From: Bradyrhizobium sp. CIAT3101 | GTDB lineage: Bacteria; Pseudomonadota; Alphaproteobacteria; Rhizobiales; Xanthobacteraceae | DNA length: 64,000 bases | Direction of reading: 5' to 3' | Assembly (NCBI RefSeq): GCF_029714945.1 | Contig: NZ_CP121634.1 | Coordinates: 9,304,453-9,368,452, forward strand | In this document: one piece after another, positions 52,170-61,740 of the stretch | Layout: every line of letters starts with the position of its first letter | How positions within the stretch are numbered: the first letter of the stretch is position 1 | Made by a program: the position numbers and the translations under genes | Notes under the pieces: generated by a model | Database searches by the model: none | Seen by the model: the letters and a program-made list of their open reading frames with translations, nothing else | What the model was told of the DNA's origin: nothing

Positions 52170-52580
52170 ATGCCGGTCAAGGTTGAGGCCCTCGATCACC
52201 TCGTGATCAACGTCGCCGACGTCGCAGTGACCTCGGAGTGGTATCGCAAGATCCTCGGCATGGAAGTCAAGGTGTTCGACCCCGGCGGCGGCAAAGCGCC
52301 GCGGACGTCGCTTCAGTTTGGTCAACAGAAGATCAACGTCCGGCCGCGCGACGCCGACAAGGTGGAGTGGTTCACCGCCGACCACCAGACCGCCGGCAGC
52401 GAGGATCTGTGCTTCCTCACCTCCGCCACGCCAGACGAGGTCGTGGCGCATTTGAAGGCGCATGGCGTCGCGATCGAGGAAGGCCCGGTCCCCAAGCAGG
52501 GCGCCCGCGGCACGCTGCGCTCGGTCTATTGCCGGGATCCGGATGGCAGCCTGATCGAGATTTCGTCGTACGAGGATTGA
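52170..52580 (+). CDS. VOC-family protein (glyoxalase/dioxygenase-like)
   Basis: The 136-residue protein has VEALDHLVINVADVAVTSEWYRKILGMEV, KINVRPRDADKVEW and the C-terminal SVYCRDPDGSLIEISSYE. His10, a middle-strand residue and Glu near the end form the probable metal site of the vicinal oxygen chelate fold. Divergent from the Bug-type gene. Members include isomerases, dioxygenases and resistance proteins; substrate unknown. Confidence 0.92.
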   Translation: MPVKVEALDHLVINVADVAVTSEWYRKILGMEVKVFDPGGGKAPRTSLQFGQQKINVRPRDADKVEWFTADHQTAGSEDLCFLTSATPDEVVAHLKAHGVAIEEGPVPKQGARGTLRSVYCRDPDGSLIEISSYED

Positions 52581-52651
52581 GGCCGGCAGAGTCATACGGC
52601 GCGCTAAGGGCGCGCCTTCCCACCCTTGCTACGGCGGCGGAGAATGCTGCG

Positions 52652-53746
52652 TCAGAACGATCCCAGCGCCACCGGCCGGAACGCCTGCAGCAGCTGCTGA
52701 TCGAGCTTGCCGCCCATGCCTTCCATCATCGTGAAGGCGCGCGAATGGGTGAAGGGCATGCGATAGGCGCGCTTCTCCACCAGGGCTGCGTAGATGTCGA
52801 CGATGGTCGTCAGCCGCACGATGTCGCTGATCTGGTTCGACGACAGATTGTTCGGATAACCGGAGCCATCGAGGAATTCGTGGTGATGCAGCACGACATC
52901 GAGCATCTCGGGCGGGAAGCCGCCTTGCGCTGCGAGCGCGTCATAGCCGCGGCGCGGATGCTCGCGCACCTCGGCCATCTCCTCGTCAGTGAGCTTGCCG
53001 GGCTTGTCGAGCAGGTTGGAGGGAACGAAGGCCTTGCCGACATCGTGCAGCAAGGCGGCGCGGGTCAGCCGGCGCTGGTCGTCCTCGCGCATGCCGAGAT
53101 GCTGCGCAAAGGACACCGCAAAGCCGGTGACGAACAGGCAGTGGCGGTAGCTGCCGACGTGATGGCAGCCGACGGTGGTGAGCCATTCGCGCAGCGACGA
53201 GTGCTTGATCGCTTTCAGGATCTTGCTCTCGGCGGCGATGACGTCGTCGAACGTCAGGGGCACGCCGAGCGGCAGCTTCTCGAACATCTTCTTCAGCACC
53301 GCATGCGCCGCCTCGACGCCGCGGTTGAGCGTCTTGCCGCGATCGGTCGCGTCATAGGTCGCCGTATCGGGGAACGCGGCGCGGATGCGCTGCAGGATCG
53401 CCTCCGCCTGCAGCGGCCGCGAGATGGTGTCGGTGGCGCCCAGCGCCCAGGCCTGCATGGTGCCGTGGTGCAGGGCATCGGCCAGCACGAACAAGCGCGG
53501 CATCGAACGATAGCCTTCGGCGCGCAGCTTGTTGCGCACCCGCTGCACGCTTTCGGGCGAGCGCAGGTTGATGTCGACCACGAGGCCGGAGAGATCGCGC
53601 GACGGCTGCTCGGGGATGTCCTGCGTCGTCACCGTCGAGACGTCGCCGACCGCCTTCAGGATGCTGGCGAGCTCAGTGCTCGCATCGCTCCGGTCGGAGG
53701 CGAGCAGAAGCCGGCGTTTGGCGGCGGATTTGGCTGGCGCGTTCAT
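52652..53746 (-). CDS. REC-like/HD-GYP cyclic di-GMP phosphodiesterase
   Basis: The 364-residue protein begins with a response-regulator-like segment (LLLASDRSDAST, GLVVDINLRSPESV, FVLAD, TDTISRPL), which keeps an Asp and has a degenerate acidic pocket. The HD-GYP domain has GSYRHC, ALLHDVGKAFVP with His-Asp at 234-235, EHPRRGYDAL, LHHHEFLDGSGYP with GYP at 296-298, and TIVDIYAAL. The metal ligands look intact, so it may hydrolyse cyclic di-GMP. No kinase gene is adjacent. Confidence 0.9.
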   Translation of the reverse strand: MNAPAKSAAKRRLLLASDRSDASTELASILKAVGDVSTVTTQDIPEQPSRDLSGLVVDINLRSPESVQRVRNKLRAEGYRSMPRLFVLADALHHGTMQAWALGATDTISRPLQAEAILQRIRAAFPDTATYDATDRGKTLNRGVEAAHAVLKKMFEKLPLGVPLTFDDVIAAESKILKAIKHSSLREWLTTVGCHHVGSYRHCLFVTGFAVSFAQHLGMREDDQRRLTRAALLHDVGKAFVPSNLLDKPGKLTDEEMAEVREHPRRGYDALAAQGGFPPEMLDVVLHHHEFLDGSGYPNNLSSNQISDIVRLTTIVDIYAALVEKRAYRMPFTHSRAFTMMEGMGGKLDQQLLQAFRPVALGSF

Positions 53747-53876
53747 GGCTTCCCCAAAAGCACGGGAGTGTCTTTGGCGTCAGCCTAAGCCGGATCAGGT
53801 TCTCCGGCCCTTAAGAGGCGTGCTCAACGGAACCTGCCGGAATTGCACGCAATTTTACGGATCGCAGTTCCGCCGG

Positions 53877-53904
53877 AACGCGAAAACAACCCCATGCACA
53901 GTAG
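53877..53904. repeat. Family F 28-bp repeat, copy F2
   Basis: It is identical over 28 bases to 2997-3024. It lies between the HD-GYP gene and the terminator of the molybdenum hydroxylase operon. Confidence 0.75.
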
Positions 53905-53935
53905 AAGGGCCGTTGAAAATACTGGCTTTTTGACA

Positions 53936-53970
53936 ACAAAAAATCCGCCGGAGGTGGCCCTCCGGCGGAT
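53936..53970 (-). terminator. Rho-independent terminator of the IorAB-type operon
   Basis: A perfect 12-bp stem ATCCGCCGGAGG / CCTCCGGCGGAT with a 4-base loop is followed by a T run when read on the minus strand, 27 bases after the stop of the molybdenum hydroxylase gene. Confidence 0.92.
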
Positions 53971-53996
53971 CATTCTTCCCGGCAGTGAAGCCAGCC

Positions 53997-56282
53997 TTAC
54001 GCCTTCATCGCCCCCTTCACGGCTTCCGCCGTGATCGGCAGCGCCCGGACGCGGGCGCCTGAGGCGTTGAAGATGGCGTTGCCGATGGCGGGCGCGACCA
54101 CCGTCACCGCCGGCTCACCGACGCCGGTGGCCTTCTCGCCATTGGCGATCACGGCGACTGCGACCTCCGGCATCTGGCTCATGCGCAAGGGCGTGTAGCC
54201 ATCGAAATTGGTCTGCTCGATGCCACCGTCCTTCAGCGTCGCCTTCTCGTACATCGCAAGCGACAGGCCCCACAGCGCCGCGCCCTCGACCTGGGCACGG
54301 ATGTTGTCGGGATGCACTTGCGTGCCGACATCGGTTGCGACCGTGAGCTTCTTCACGGTCACCTCACCCGAGGGCGCGACGGCGACATGCGCGACACAAG
54401 CGGTCCAGCTTGCGGTCGCACGTTCCTGCGACGACACGCAGGCGACGCCCATGCCTTCTCCCTTCGGGAGTTTCTTGGTGCCGTAGCCGGCGAGGCCCAT
54501 CGCGGCGAGCAGCGTGTTGCGCAGCCGCTGCGCGCCGCCGTCGTTCTTGCCGGCGCCGTCGAGCAGCGAGATGCGGAATTGCGCCGGATCCTTGCCGGTC
54601 GCAGCCGCGATCTCGTCGATCATGCTTTCGACCGCCCAGAAGGTCCAACCCGGCGCCACCGAGCGGAGCTGGCCTGACGGGGTGGCGTTATGCGCCATCT
54701 CGTTCTTGATCGCGCGCACATTGTGGTTCGGCACGGTGTAGAAGAAGTCCGAGCCGTTCACCGTGAACGCGTCGAGCGGGCCCTTCTTGTCGACCGAGGG
54801 CGACAGGAAGTCGGGGATGCCCCAACGCTGGGTCGGCCAGGCCGAGACCACGTCGTGGCTGAGCGCGACGAGCTTGCCGTCGCCATCCACGCCAGCTTTC
54901 ACTTTCTGGTAGGTGAGCGGACGCGAGAAATCCATCGTCATGTCATTCTCGCGCGTGTAGATCACCTTCACCGGCTTGCCTACGGCCTTGGCCGCCTGCA
55001 CGGCCGGCACCATCATGTCGGCGTCCAGCCTGCGGCCGAAACCGCCGCCGAGCCACATCTGGTGCATCACCACGAACTTCGGATCGATCCCGGCGGCGCC
55101 GGCCGCAATCGCGCCGGAGCGCGTCGCGAACTGGTTGCCGGAATAGATGTGCAGGATGTCGCCCTTGAACTCCGCGGTGGCGTTCATCGGCTCCATCGGC
55201 GCGTGGATGTTGATGCTGGTGGTGTACTCCGCCTCCAGCACCTTCGCCGCCGTGCCGAGGGCTGCTCCGACATCGCCGTCCTTGACGAAGAACTGGCCGG
55301 AGTCATCGAGCTTCTGAAGCCGCTTGGCCTCCTCGAGCAGCGACTCGCTCGACGCTTTCGCATTCGGACCGCCGTCATAGCTGACCTTCAGCGCCGCCGC
55401 CGCCTTCTTGGCGTTGGCGTAGGTGTTGGCGACCGCAACCACCCAGCCGGTCGTGGTCTGGGTCTTGTCGTCGAGGGTGACGGCCTTGATGAAGCCGGGC
55501 ACCTTCTTCGCAGCGGAATCGTCGACCGATTTCACCGTGGCGCCATAGCGCACCGGCGGCGTCACCACCGCGCCATAGGCCATACCCGGAATCATCACGT
55601 CGATGCCGTACTTGGCCGTGCCGTTGGTCTTGGAGGGGATGTCGAGCTGCGGCACCGACACGCCGATCATGGTGTATTGATCCGGCGTCTTCAGCTTGAT
55701 CGCCTTGAGCTCATCGGGCGTGAAGGTTTTGGTCGCCTTGCCGCTCTTCACGACATCGGCGAACGACATCTGCTTCTTCGACTTCGCATGCACGATCATG
55801 GAATCGCGCACCGTGAGCTCGCCTGCCGGCACGCCCATCGACGCGGCAGCACCTTCGGTCAACGCCATGCGTCCGGCCGCACCCGCCCGGCTCATCGCGT
55901 CGAAATTCATCATGGTCGACCAGCTGCCGCCGGTGATCTGCGCACCGAGCACCGGATCATTGAACTTCGGATCATTGGAGGCGAGGTTGACCCGCATGTC
56001 GCTCCACTTCGCGCCCAGCTCCTCGCAGACGATCTGCGCCATGGTGGAGGCGATGTGCTGTCCCATGTCGGCCTTGCCGCAGGTCACGGTGACGAGACCG
56101 TCGGGCGAGATCGCGTACCAGACGCTCGGCTCGAAATTGGCGGGCGCTGCTGCGAGCGCTTCACCAATGCCGGGCACGCCGGCATAGCCGAGCACGAGGC
56201 CGGTGGCGGCGGTGCCGACCAGGAATGAACGACGGCTGAGATCAGTCGTTTCAGGGGTGACGTTCTTCACGTGTTGATTCAT
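53997..56282 (-). CDS. Molybdopterin-binding subunit of an IorB-type aldehyde oxidase/xanthine dehydrogenase
   Basis: The 761-residue large subunit has a Tat signal ([15 protein letters not shown]) and the molybdenum cofactor motifs of the isoquinoline 1-oxidoreductase beta family: [63 protein letters not shown] and GVGEPAVTV with the catalytic Glu. It oxidises aldehydes or N-heterocycles, probably in the periplasm. The start ATG 56282 overlaps the stop of the iron-sulfur subunit gene by four bases (ATGA). Substrate not predictable. Confidence 0.94.
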   Translation of the reverse strand: MNQHVKNVTPETTDLSRRSFLVGTAATGLVLGYAGVPGIGEALAAAPANFEPSVWYAISPDGLVTVTCGKADMGQHIASTMAQIVCEELGAKWSDMRVNLASNDPKFNDPVLGAQITGGSWSTMMNFDAMSRAGAAGRMALTEGAAASMGVPAGELTVRDSMIVHAKSKKQMSFADVVKSGKATKTFTPDELKAIKLKTPDQYTMIGVSVPQLDIPSKTNGTAKYGIDVMIPGMAYGAVVTPPVRYGATVKSVDDSAAKKVPGFIKAVTLDDKTQTTTGWVVAVANTYANAKKAAAALKVSYDGGPNAKASSESLLEEAKRLQKLDDSGQFFVKDGDVGAALGTAAKVLEAEYTTSINIHAPMEPMNATAEFKGDILHIYSGNQFATRSGAIAAGAAGIDPKFVVMHQMWLGGGFGRRLDADMMVPAVQAAKAVGKPVKVIYTRENDMTMDFSRPLTYQKVKAGVDGDGKLVALSHDVVSAWPTQRWGIPDFLSPSVDKKGPLDAFTVNGSDFFYTVPNHNVRAIKNEMAHNATPSGQLRSVAPGWTFWAVESMIDEIAAATGKDPAQFRISLLDGAGKNDGGAQRLRNTLLAAMGLAGYGTKKLPKGEGMGVACVSSQERATASWTACVAHVAVAPSGEVTVKKLTVATDVGTQVHPDNIRAQVEGAALWGLSLAMYEKATLKDGGIEQTNFDGYTPLRMSQMPEVAVAVIANGEKATGVGEPAVTVVAPAIGNAIFNASGARVRALPITAEAVKGAMKA

Positions 56283-56770
56283 GTGGGCCTCCGCTCGTTG
56301 CCGGCGGCGGATGCGGTGCGCATCTCGGTGGCGGCGCGCATGATTGCCTTCTGGATCCGCGAATAGGTCATGCAACGGCAGAGATTGCCGTCCATATGAG
56401 CCACGACCTCTTCCTTGGTCGGATTGGCGTTCTTCGCCAGCAGCGAAGCCGCCTGCATGATCTGCCCGGACTGGCAGTAGCCGCATTGCGGCACCTGCTC
56501 GGCAACCCACGCCTTCTGCAGGGGATGATCACCCTTGGCGGAAAGGCCTTCGATGGTGGTGATCTTCTTGCCGGCGACGTCGCCGACCATGGTCTGGCAC
56601 GACCGCACGGCTTCGCCGTTGACGTGCACGGTGCAGGCACCGCACAGGCCGGCACCGCAGCCGAATTTCGTGCCGGTCATCTGCAACTGTTCGCGGATGG
56701 CCCAAAGGAGCGGCGTGTCGTTTGCCGCATCCACGGACATACTCCGCCCGTTGATCGTGAGCGTTGGCAT
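56279..56770 (-). CDS. 2Fe-2S subunit of the IorAB-type molybdenum hydroxylase
   Basis: The 163-residue iron-sulfur subunit has the plant-type cluster [14 protein letters not shown] and the second cluster [12 protein letters not shown] ... NLCRCMTY. It hands electrons from the Mo subunit to an acceptor, often a cytochrome c, but no cytochrome gene is seen here. Start ATG 56770 (MPTLTING). It is translated just before the large subunit. The signal-less small subunit is presumably exported by hitchhiking on the Tat signal of its partner. Confidence 0.94.
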   Translation of the reverse strand: MPTLTINGRSMSVDAANDTPLLWAIREQLQMTGTKFGCGAGLCGACTVHVNGEAVRSCQTMVGDVAGKKITTIEGLSAKGDHPLQKAWVAEQVPQCGYCQSGQIMQAASLLAKNANPTKEEVVAHMDGNLCRCMTYSRIQKAIMRAATEMRTASAAGNERRPT

Positions 56771-57043
56771 AGGCGTCTTCCCCTGCCGGTGCAATGAAGC
56801 CGCTTACGGCGGCAACTTGAGTAGCGGACGCCCACCGGGTCGGCGGCCGCCTTGCGCGCAAGAATGATCGCGTTCCTGCGTTGTGGCAAATGCAATTTGG
56901 AATCGATCGAAACTATCTCGGCATCCGCTTGTTGTGCGTTGCGATAGCAGCGCTGATGTTAGCGACTGAACGCAACAAGCAGTGCCTTCAGGCAGTTTCT
57001 TCGAAGTAACTTGGCACATTAAAGTTCGACCGCGAGCGAACCC
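56771..57043. other. Upstream region of the hydroxylase operon
   Basis: Part of a 498-bp gap without a gene; the remainder is the repeat at 57044-57217. No clear open frame. The AT-richer part (56890-57030) could hold the leftward promoter of the hydroxylase and the rightward one of the hydrolase. No recognisable operator seen. Confidence 0.4.
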
Positions 57044-57217
57044 TTACCCTCCCCTGGAGGGGTCCGAGACGAGCGTAGCTCGCTCGTGGGTCGATCGCGC
57101 GTAGCGCGAGCGGGGTGGGGTGATCTCTCCACACGGACAGCGCTTACGGGGAGAGACCGTCACCCCACCTCGGTTCGCATTTCATGCGAACCGATCCTCC
57201 CCCTCCAGGGGAGGATG
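57044..57217. repeat. Family D repeat, copy D3
   Basis: The element has outer arms ACCCTCCCCTGGAGG and CCTCCAGGGGAGGAT. Between them are GCGAGCGGGGTGGGGTGATC and the mirrored GTCACCCCACCTCGG, plus several small hairpins such as CGAGCGTAGCTCGCTCG. It is closely matched by D4 at 60704-60862. Confidence 0.8.
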
Positions 57218-57268
57218 GGCACCGCTACCTAGGTTCGATAGAAGAAGAAATGAGAGAGGTCGGAAGCA

Positions 57269-58033
57269 ATGCCAAGGATCGATCGGGACGGCGTCGGCAT
57301 CTATTATGAAGTGCATGGCGACGGGCCGCCGCTGCTGCTCACCCACGGCTACTCATCGACCTCGGCGATGTGGCACGGCCAGATCGATGCGCTCGCGAAG
57401 GACCACAAGCTGATCCTGTGGGACATGCGCGGCCATGGACAGTCCGATTATCCCGACGATCCCGCGGCCTACAGCGAGGCACTCACCGTCGGCGACATGG
57501 CGGCGATGCTCGACGCGGTCGGCGCCAGGCGCGCCATCATCGGCGGGCTGTCGCTCGGCGGCTACATGTCGCTGGCGTTCTACCGCGCCCACCCGCAAGC
57601 CGCACGCGCGCTGCTGATCATCGACACCGGCCCGGGCTTCAAGAAAGACGACGCGCGCGAGGCCTGGAATGCGCGTGCGCTCGCCACCGCCGACAAGCTC
57701 GATCGCGAAGGACTCGACGTGCTGAAATCAGCGACGCGCGAGCGCGCCACCGCCAGCCATCGCAACGCCAAGGGCCTGGCGCTGGCCGCGCGCGGCATGC
57801 TGACCCAGCGCGATGCGGCGGTGATGGAATTGTTGCCGAACATAAACGTGCCGTCGCTGATCGTGGTTGGCGCCGACGACACACCGTTCCTGGCGGCGTC
57901 CGACTACATGGCGGCCAAGATCCCGGGTGCACAAAAGGTCGTGATCCCCGCGGCCGGACACGCCGTCAACATCGATCAGCCCAAGGCTTTTGTTGACGCC
58001 GTGGTGCCTTTCCTGAAGAACTTGCCGGGATAG
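57269..58033 (+). CDS. Alpha/beta hydrolase
   Basis: The 254-residue enzyme has LLLTHGYSSTSAMW (oxyanion HGY), WDMRGHGQSD, nucleophile box IIGGLSLGGYMS (Ser in GLSLGG), Asp in VVGADDTPF and His in PAAGHAVNID. It is a cytosolic esterase or C-C hydrolase; substrate unknown. The gene starts with ATG 57269, directly after a family D repeat. A small secreted-protein gene follows 22 bases on, possibly in the same operon. Confidence 0.9.
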   Translation: MPRIDRDGVGIYYEVHGDGPPLLLTHGYSSTSAMWHGQIDALAKDHKLILWDMRGHGQSDYPDDPAAYSEALTVGDMAAMLDAVGARRAIIGGLSLGGYMSLAFYRAHPQAARALLIIDTGPGFKKDDAREAWNARALATADKLDREGLDVLKSATRERATASHRNAKGLALAARGMLTQRDAAVMELLPNINVPSLIVVGADDTPFLAASDYMAAKIPGAQKVVIPAAGHAVNIDQPKAFVDAVVPFLKNLPG

Positions 58034-58055
58034 CGGTCATACGGGGATCACGACC

Positions 58056-58397
58056 ATGAAGCGGGCAATCTTGGCGGCAGGCGCAGCGCTTCTCTCGATG
58101 GCCGCGTCGGTGCAGGCCGAGCCGTTCGGCACGGTGCCGTCGCGCCGTCCCTTCGTCGACACCTTGTCGAACAATACGCCTTTGGCGTTCGGAATGGATG
58201 CGGAGCAGACCGCGCGCGTGCTCGGACAGCCCTTGCAATACGTCAAAGGGCGCCCCGGCAATGAGATCTATCTCGCGCTTCGCGATATCGGCGGCAGCGG
58301 ATTGATCCCCTACCGCCACCGCCTGTTCCTGCAATTCCGTCATGGACGGCTGGCCGGATGGAAAGAGGATTACGGCGAGAACTGGATGTGGGAGTAG
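58056..58397 (+). CDS. Small secreted protein of unknown function
   Basis: The 113-residue protein has a signal peptide (MKRAILAAGAALLSMAASVQA, cleaved before EPFG). A mature domain ALRDIGGSGLIPYRHRLFLQFRHGRLAGWKEDYGENWMWE ends in Trp/Glu. Its strands suggest a small beta-fold, perhaps SmpA/BamE-like (GMDAEQTARVLGQP is a short helix that such domains use), but this is speculative. Start ATG 58056; likely operonic with the hydrolase. Confidence 0.8.
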   Translation: MKRAILAAGAALLSMAASVQAEPFGTVPSRRPFVDTLSNNTPLAFGMDAEQTARVLGQPLQYVKGRPGNEIYLALRDIGGSGLIPYRHRLFLQFRHGRLAGWKEDYGENWMWE

Positions 58398-58403
58398 CTC
58401 GTT

Positions 58404-58516
58404 ATCCTCATGGTGAGGAGGCGCATCAGCGCCGTCTCGAACCATGAAGGCCCGGCTCTCACATCTCGGCCTCTATCCTTCGAGACGCGCTCCGTTGGAG
58501 CGCTCCTCAGGATGAG
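58404..58516. repeat. Family A palindromic repeat, diverged copy A4
   Basis: It begins ATCCTCATGGTGAGGAGG and ends GCTCCTCAGGATGAG, with an inner TATCCTTCGAGACGC arm. It is shorter-armed and more diverged than A2 and A3. It lies 6 bases after the preceding stop codon. Confidence 0.65.
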
Positions 58517-58563
58517 GAACAGAAAGCTGAATTTCGGATCGACAAACAAGAAGGACAACCCGC

Positions 58564-59238
58564 GTGGGACAAGACATCAAACTGACGGCCTCCGACAATT
58601 TCCAGCTCGGCGCCTATCGCGCTGATCCTGTCAGCGCGCCGAAGGGCGCGGTGGTGGTGATCCAGGAGATTTTCGGCGTCAATCATCACATCCGTTCGGT
58701 CTGCGACCGTCTCGCAGGCGAAGGCTATGTCGCGATCGCGCCGTCGATCTTCGATCGCACCACGCCGGGCTTCCAGTCCGGCTATACGCCCGATGAGATC
58801 GCGGAGGCGCGCAAATTCGTCGCCAATCCCGACTGGGACGCGATGCTGCGCGACACCCAGGCGGCGATCGACGCAGTAAAGAATGTCGGCCCGGTCGGCA
58901 TCATCGGTTTCTGTCTCGGCGGCAGCATCGCCTTCGTCGCGGCGACGCGGCTCACCGGCCTGAAGGCCGCGATCGGCTATTATGGCGGCGCCGTCGTGCG
59001 CTTTGCCGACGAGAAACCGAAGGTACCGACGCAGCTGCATTTCGGCGAGAAGGATGCCGGCATTCCGCTGACCGATGTCGAGACCGTCAAGACGAAGCGG
59101 CCTGATGTCGAGGTCTTCATCTATCCCGGCGCGCAGCACGGTTTCCATTGCGACGAGCGGCCGAGCTACGACAAGGCCAGCTCGGAGATCGCCTGGCCGC
59201 GCAGCCTCGACTTCTTCGCGAAGCATCTGACGAAATAG
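58564..59238 (+). CDS. Dienelactone hydrolase family protein
   Basis: The 224-residue alpha/beta hydrolase has VVVIQEIFGVNHHIRSVCDRLAGEGYVAIAPSIF, nucleophile box GFCLGGS (Cys nucleophile), KDAGIPLTDV (Asp) and AQHGFHCDERPSYDKAS (His), as in carboxymethylenebutenolidase. In aromatic degradation these open dienelactones, but no such cluster is seen, so the role may be broader. It starts with GTG at 58564 after an AAGGA ribosome site. Confidence 0.93.
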   Translation: MGQDIKLTASDNFQLGAYRADPVSAPKGAVVVIQEIFGVNHHIRSVCDRLAGEGYVAIAPSIFDRTTPGFQSGYTPDEIAEARKFVANPDWDAMLRDTQAAIDAVKNVGPVGIIGFCLGGSIAFVAATRLTGLKAAIGYYGGAVVRFADEKPKVPTQLHFGEKDAGIPLTDVETVKTKRPDVEVFIYPGAQHGFHCDERPSYDKASSEIAWPRSLDFFAKHLTK

Positions 59239-59256
59239 CGCGCAGCTCTCTCCGCC

Positions 59257-59298
59257 GTCGTTCCGGGACGCGCCGTCAGGCGCGCGCCCCGGAATGAC
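59257..59298. repeat. Short family C element, copy C4
   Basis: GTCGTTCCGG and CCGGAATGAC form inverted ends around a small GACGCGCC / GGCGCGCG hairpin. It lies 19 bases after the dienelactone hydrolase stop. Confidence 0.6.
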
Positions 59299-59380
59299 GC
59301 GGAACGGAAATCGGGTGGCTGCATCACGGCGCGCGGCGATAGAGCTGGCTGATCAAGCCAGTTCACGCCGGGAGAGCGTC

Positions 59381-59863
59381 ATGCAGCAGGCCAACACCAA
59401 CCTCGTCATTCGTAACCCGTTCGGCACCATGGATGTGCCGGCGCCGGGCGACGCCGAGGTCATGCACTATGCCATATCAGCCTCGCTGGCCGGCGATGCC
59501 GCCGACGGCAATGCGGCGCATTGGGCGTCCGCTCCCGCTTTATCCGACCCGCTCGACGGCATCTGGGCGAGCCGCTGGAACGGCGGCGCCGATCCGACCA
59601 TCGCCGGCGATACGCCGGAGGCGTGGAAGCAGGGCCGCGCCGAGGTCCGCGTCGCAGGCGAACGGGTCTATCTGCGGTTCGATTGGGACGGTGGCCGACG
59701 GCACGGACTGATCGATGCCGTGCGCGAGAGCGGCAATGGTCTGATCGGGAAATACATCAACCTGACCAATCCCGCGATCATGCGGCCATGGGTCGGGCTC
59801 GTGGTCGACGCCACGCGGATCGACGGATGCTTTCCGAACGGGCGGCTCGATTTCAGGCGCTGA
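59381..59863 (+). CDS. Protein of unknown function
   Basis: The 160-residue protein (MQQANTNLVIRNPFGTMDVP ... DGCFPNGRLDFRR) has no signal or membrane helix. Tryptophan- and Gly-rich segments (GIWASRWNGGADP, VYLRFDWDGGRRHGLID) suggest a beta-sheet fold that may bind ligand or carbohydrate. Start ATG 59381 with GGGAGAG upstream. No family recognised. It is convergent with the export lipoprotein gene, only 17 bases apart. Confidence 0.78.
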   Translation: MQQANTNLVIRNPFGTMDVPAPGDAEVMHYAISASLAGDAADGNAAHWASAPALSDPLDGIWASRWNGGADPTIAGDTPEAWKQGRAEVRVAGERVYLRFDWDGGRRHGLIDAVRESGNGLIGKYINLTNPAIMRPWVGLVVDATRIDGCFPNGRLDFRR

Positions 59864-59880
59864 ACGATACGGGAAGAGAG

Positions 59881-60618
59881 CTAGAACCAGCGCTCGCCGA
59901 CGAACACGGTGTCGCCGGGGCTGACGGGCGTGCCGAGCGGCACGACGGCGCGCATGGAGCCGCCGCCTTCCGTATGCGTGACGGTGACCACGTCGCGCTT
60001 GGCGCGCGGCGAGAAACCGCCGGCGATGGCGACGGCGCTCTCGACCGTCATGTTGGGGACGTAGGGGTATTGGCCGGGCGCTGCGACTTCGCCGAGGATG
60101 AAGAACGGGCGGTAGGACTCGATCTCCACGGCGACCGACGGCTCGCGGATGTAGCCGTTGCGCAGGCGCGCGGCGATTTCACCGGCAAGCCCCGCGGTGG
60201 TGCGGCCACGCGCGGGCACCGCGCCGATCAGCGGCATGGTGATGGAGCCGCCGGCATCGATGGCGTAGCTGTTGGTGAGACCTTCCTGGCCATAGACCAC
60301 GACGCGCAGCTTGTCGCCGGCATCGAGGTGATAGGAGGCGTCGTAGCGCACGGGCGCGGCCACCATCGGCGCGGCATAGGCGACCGGCACGGGGCCTGGA
60401 CCCGACGCAAAGGAGTTGCTGAGCGCGGCAATGGCGCCGCCGCCGTCGTTGGCAACAACGACCGGCTGAGCGCTGTAGGGCTGGCCATAGGCCATGGCGT
60501 CGAGATCGGGACGGGGCTGCACCATCGCGACGGGACCGGCGGTTTGCATGCAGCCGCCCAGGGTCAGCGCGGCGGACGCTGCCAAGATCGACCATCGAAA
60601 CGCGCGTGCAACCGGCAC
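59881..60618 (-). CDS. Polysaccharide export lipoprotein (Wza/GumB type)
   Basis: The 245-residue outer-membrane export lipoprotein has a lipobox ALTLGGC close to the start. The Poly_export domain has YHLDAGDKLRVVVYGQEGL, SITMPLIGAV, and an SLBB-like repeat PFFILGEVAAPGQYPYVPNMTVESAVAIAGG. I set the start at the GTG at 60618, preceded by GAGGGA, which gives a standard lipoprotein signal; a GTG at 60657 would add 13 residues. No tyrosine kinase or glycosyltransferase genes are beside it, so it is an orphan. Confidence 0.9.
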   Translation of the reverse strand: MPVARAFRWSILAASAALTLGGCMQTAGPVAMVQPRPDLDAMAYGQPYSAQPVVVANDGGGAIAALSNSFASGPGPVPVAYAAPMVAAPVRYDASYHLDAGDKLRVVVYGQEGLTNSYAIDAGGSITMPLIGAVPARGRTTAGLAGEIAARLRNGYIREPSVAVEIESYRPFFILGEVAAPGQYPYVPNMTVESAVAIAGGFSPRAKRDVVTVTHTEGGGSMRAVVPLGTPVSPGDTVFVGERWF

Positions 60619-60703
60619 CGGACCATCCCTCGGAACGAGACAGCTCCAGTGATGCACCGGTTATGGTTAATAAAGGGTTGAGGGGGTTGGTTGTGACGGT
60701 CGC

Positions 60704-60862
60704 ACCCTCCCCTGGAGGGGGAGGGTCGATCGCGCGCAGCGCGAGCGGGGTGGGGTGATCTCTCCACTCGGGCAGTGTTCTTCGCGGAGAGACTGTCACC
60801 CCACCCCGCTGTGCATTCCGCTCCGCTTCATGCTCAGCGACCCTCCCCCTCCAGGGGAGGGT
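60704..60862. repeat. Family D repeat, copy D4
   Basis: The element is bounded by CCCTCCCCTGGAG / CTCCAGGGGAGGG. Its interior matches D3 closely (GATCGCGCGCAGCGCGAGCG then GGGTGGGGTGATCTCTCCAC), so the two copies are recent or conserved relative to D1 and D2. Confidence 0.8.
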
Positions 60863-60875
60863 AAGAAAGCCGCAC

Positions 60876-61532
60876 CTACGCGCTCACGCCCACACCGATC
60901 GGGCACGCGACGCCGGTGCCGCCGAGGCCGCAATAGCCGGCGGGGTTCTTCGCCAGATATTGCTGATGATAGTCCTCGGCGAAATAGAACGGGCCTGCCG
61001 GCGCGATCTCGGTGGTGATGGCACCGAGACCCTTTGCAGCAAGTGCCTTCTGATAGAGCGCCTTCGACGCGTCGGCGGCTTTCTTCTGCGCATCGGAATA
61101 CGTGTAGATCGCGCTTCTGTACTGCGTGCCGACATCGTTGCCCTGGCGCATGCCCTGCGTCGGGTTGTGGTTCTCCCAGAACGTCTTCAGGAGCTTCTCG
61201 TAAGACATCTTCTTCGGATCGAACACGACCAGCACCACTTCGGTGTGGCCGGTGCGTCCCGAACAGGTCTCTTCATAGGTCGGGTTCGGCGTGTGACCGC
61301 CGGCATAGCCGACCGCGGTCGCATGGATGCCGTCGCCGAGCTCCCAGAACTTTCGCTCGGCGCCCCAGAAGCAGCCGAGCCCGAACACGGCCTGCTCGAG
61401 GCCTGCGGGATAAGGCGGCGCGAGCTTCGCGCCGTTGACGAAATGGATGGTCGCGGTCGGAATCGGTTGCGCGCGGCCGGGCAGCGCGTCAGCTGCGCTC
61501 GGCAGTGCGGTGGTCTTGCGCATGAACAGCAT
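60876..61532 (-). CDS. msrA: Peptide-methionine (S)-S-oxide reductase
   Basis: The 218-residue protein is MsrA, which repairs oxidised methionine. The active site is [13 protein letters not shown] with Cys54. It also has [49 protein letters not shown] and a C-terminal [13 protein letters not shown] with resolving cysteines. Start ATG 61532 has GGAG upstream. The N-terminal 40 residues may be a class-specific extension; no signal peptide. Monocistronic. Confidence 0.95.
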   Translation of the reverse strand: MLFMRKTTALPSAADALPGRAQPIPTATIHFVNGAKLAPPYPAGLEQAVFGLGCFWGAERKFWELGDGIHATAVGYAGGHTPNPTYEETCSGRTGHTEVVLVVFDPKKMSYEKLLKTFWENHNPTQGMRQGNDVGTQYRSAIYTYSDAQKKAADASKALYQKALAAKGLGAITTEIAPAGPFYFAEDYHQQYLAKNPAGYCGLGGTGVACPIGVGVSA

Positions 61533-61671
61533 GATCGGATCTCCGAAAAAACGAGCTGTCGCGCGCCCGAGCCAGGTGCTCAGGCGGCGTGCTCGCGATC
61601 GAGTGGGAATATAGGTCTTTACGCAGCCAGCAGCAGTCTTGTTACGTCCGTGCCCGGTGCGATGCTCAGTC

Positions 61672-61740
61672 GCGGCGGGAATTGAAAATCAATCCCGGCG
61701 CGAACTGAAGATCAGTCGCGACGGGAACTGAAGTTCAGTC
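61672..61740. repeat. Three tandem 23-bp repeats
   Basis: Three adjoining units share the frame of GCGRCGGGAAYTGAA then RATCARTC-like ends. Units 2 and 3 carry small palindromes such as GAACTGAAGTTCAGTC. The array runs into the stop codon of the small membrane protein gene. Confidence 0.7.
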
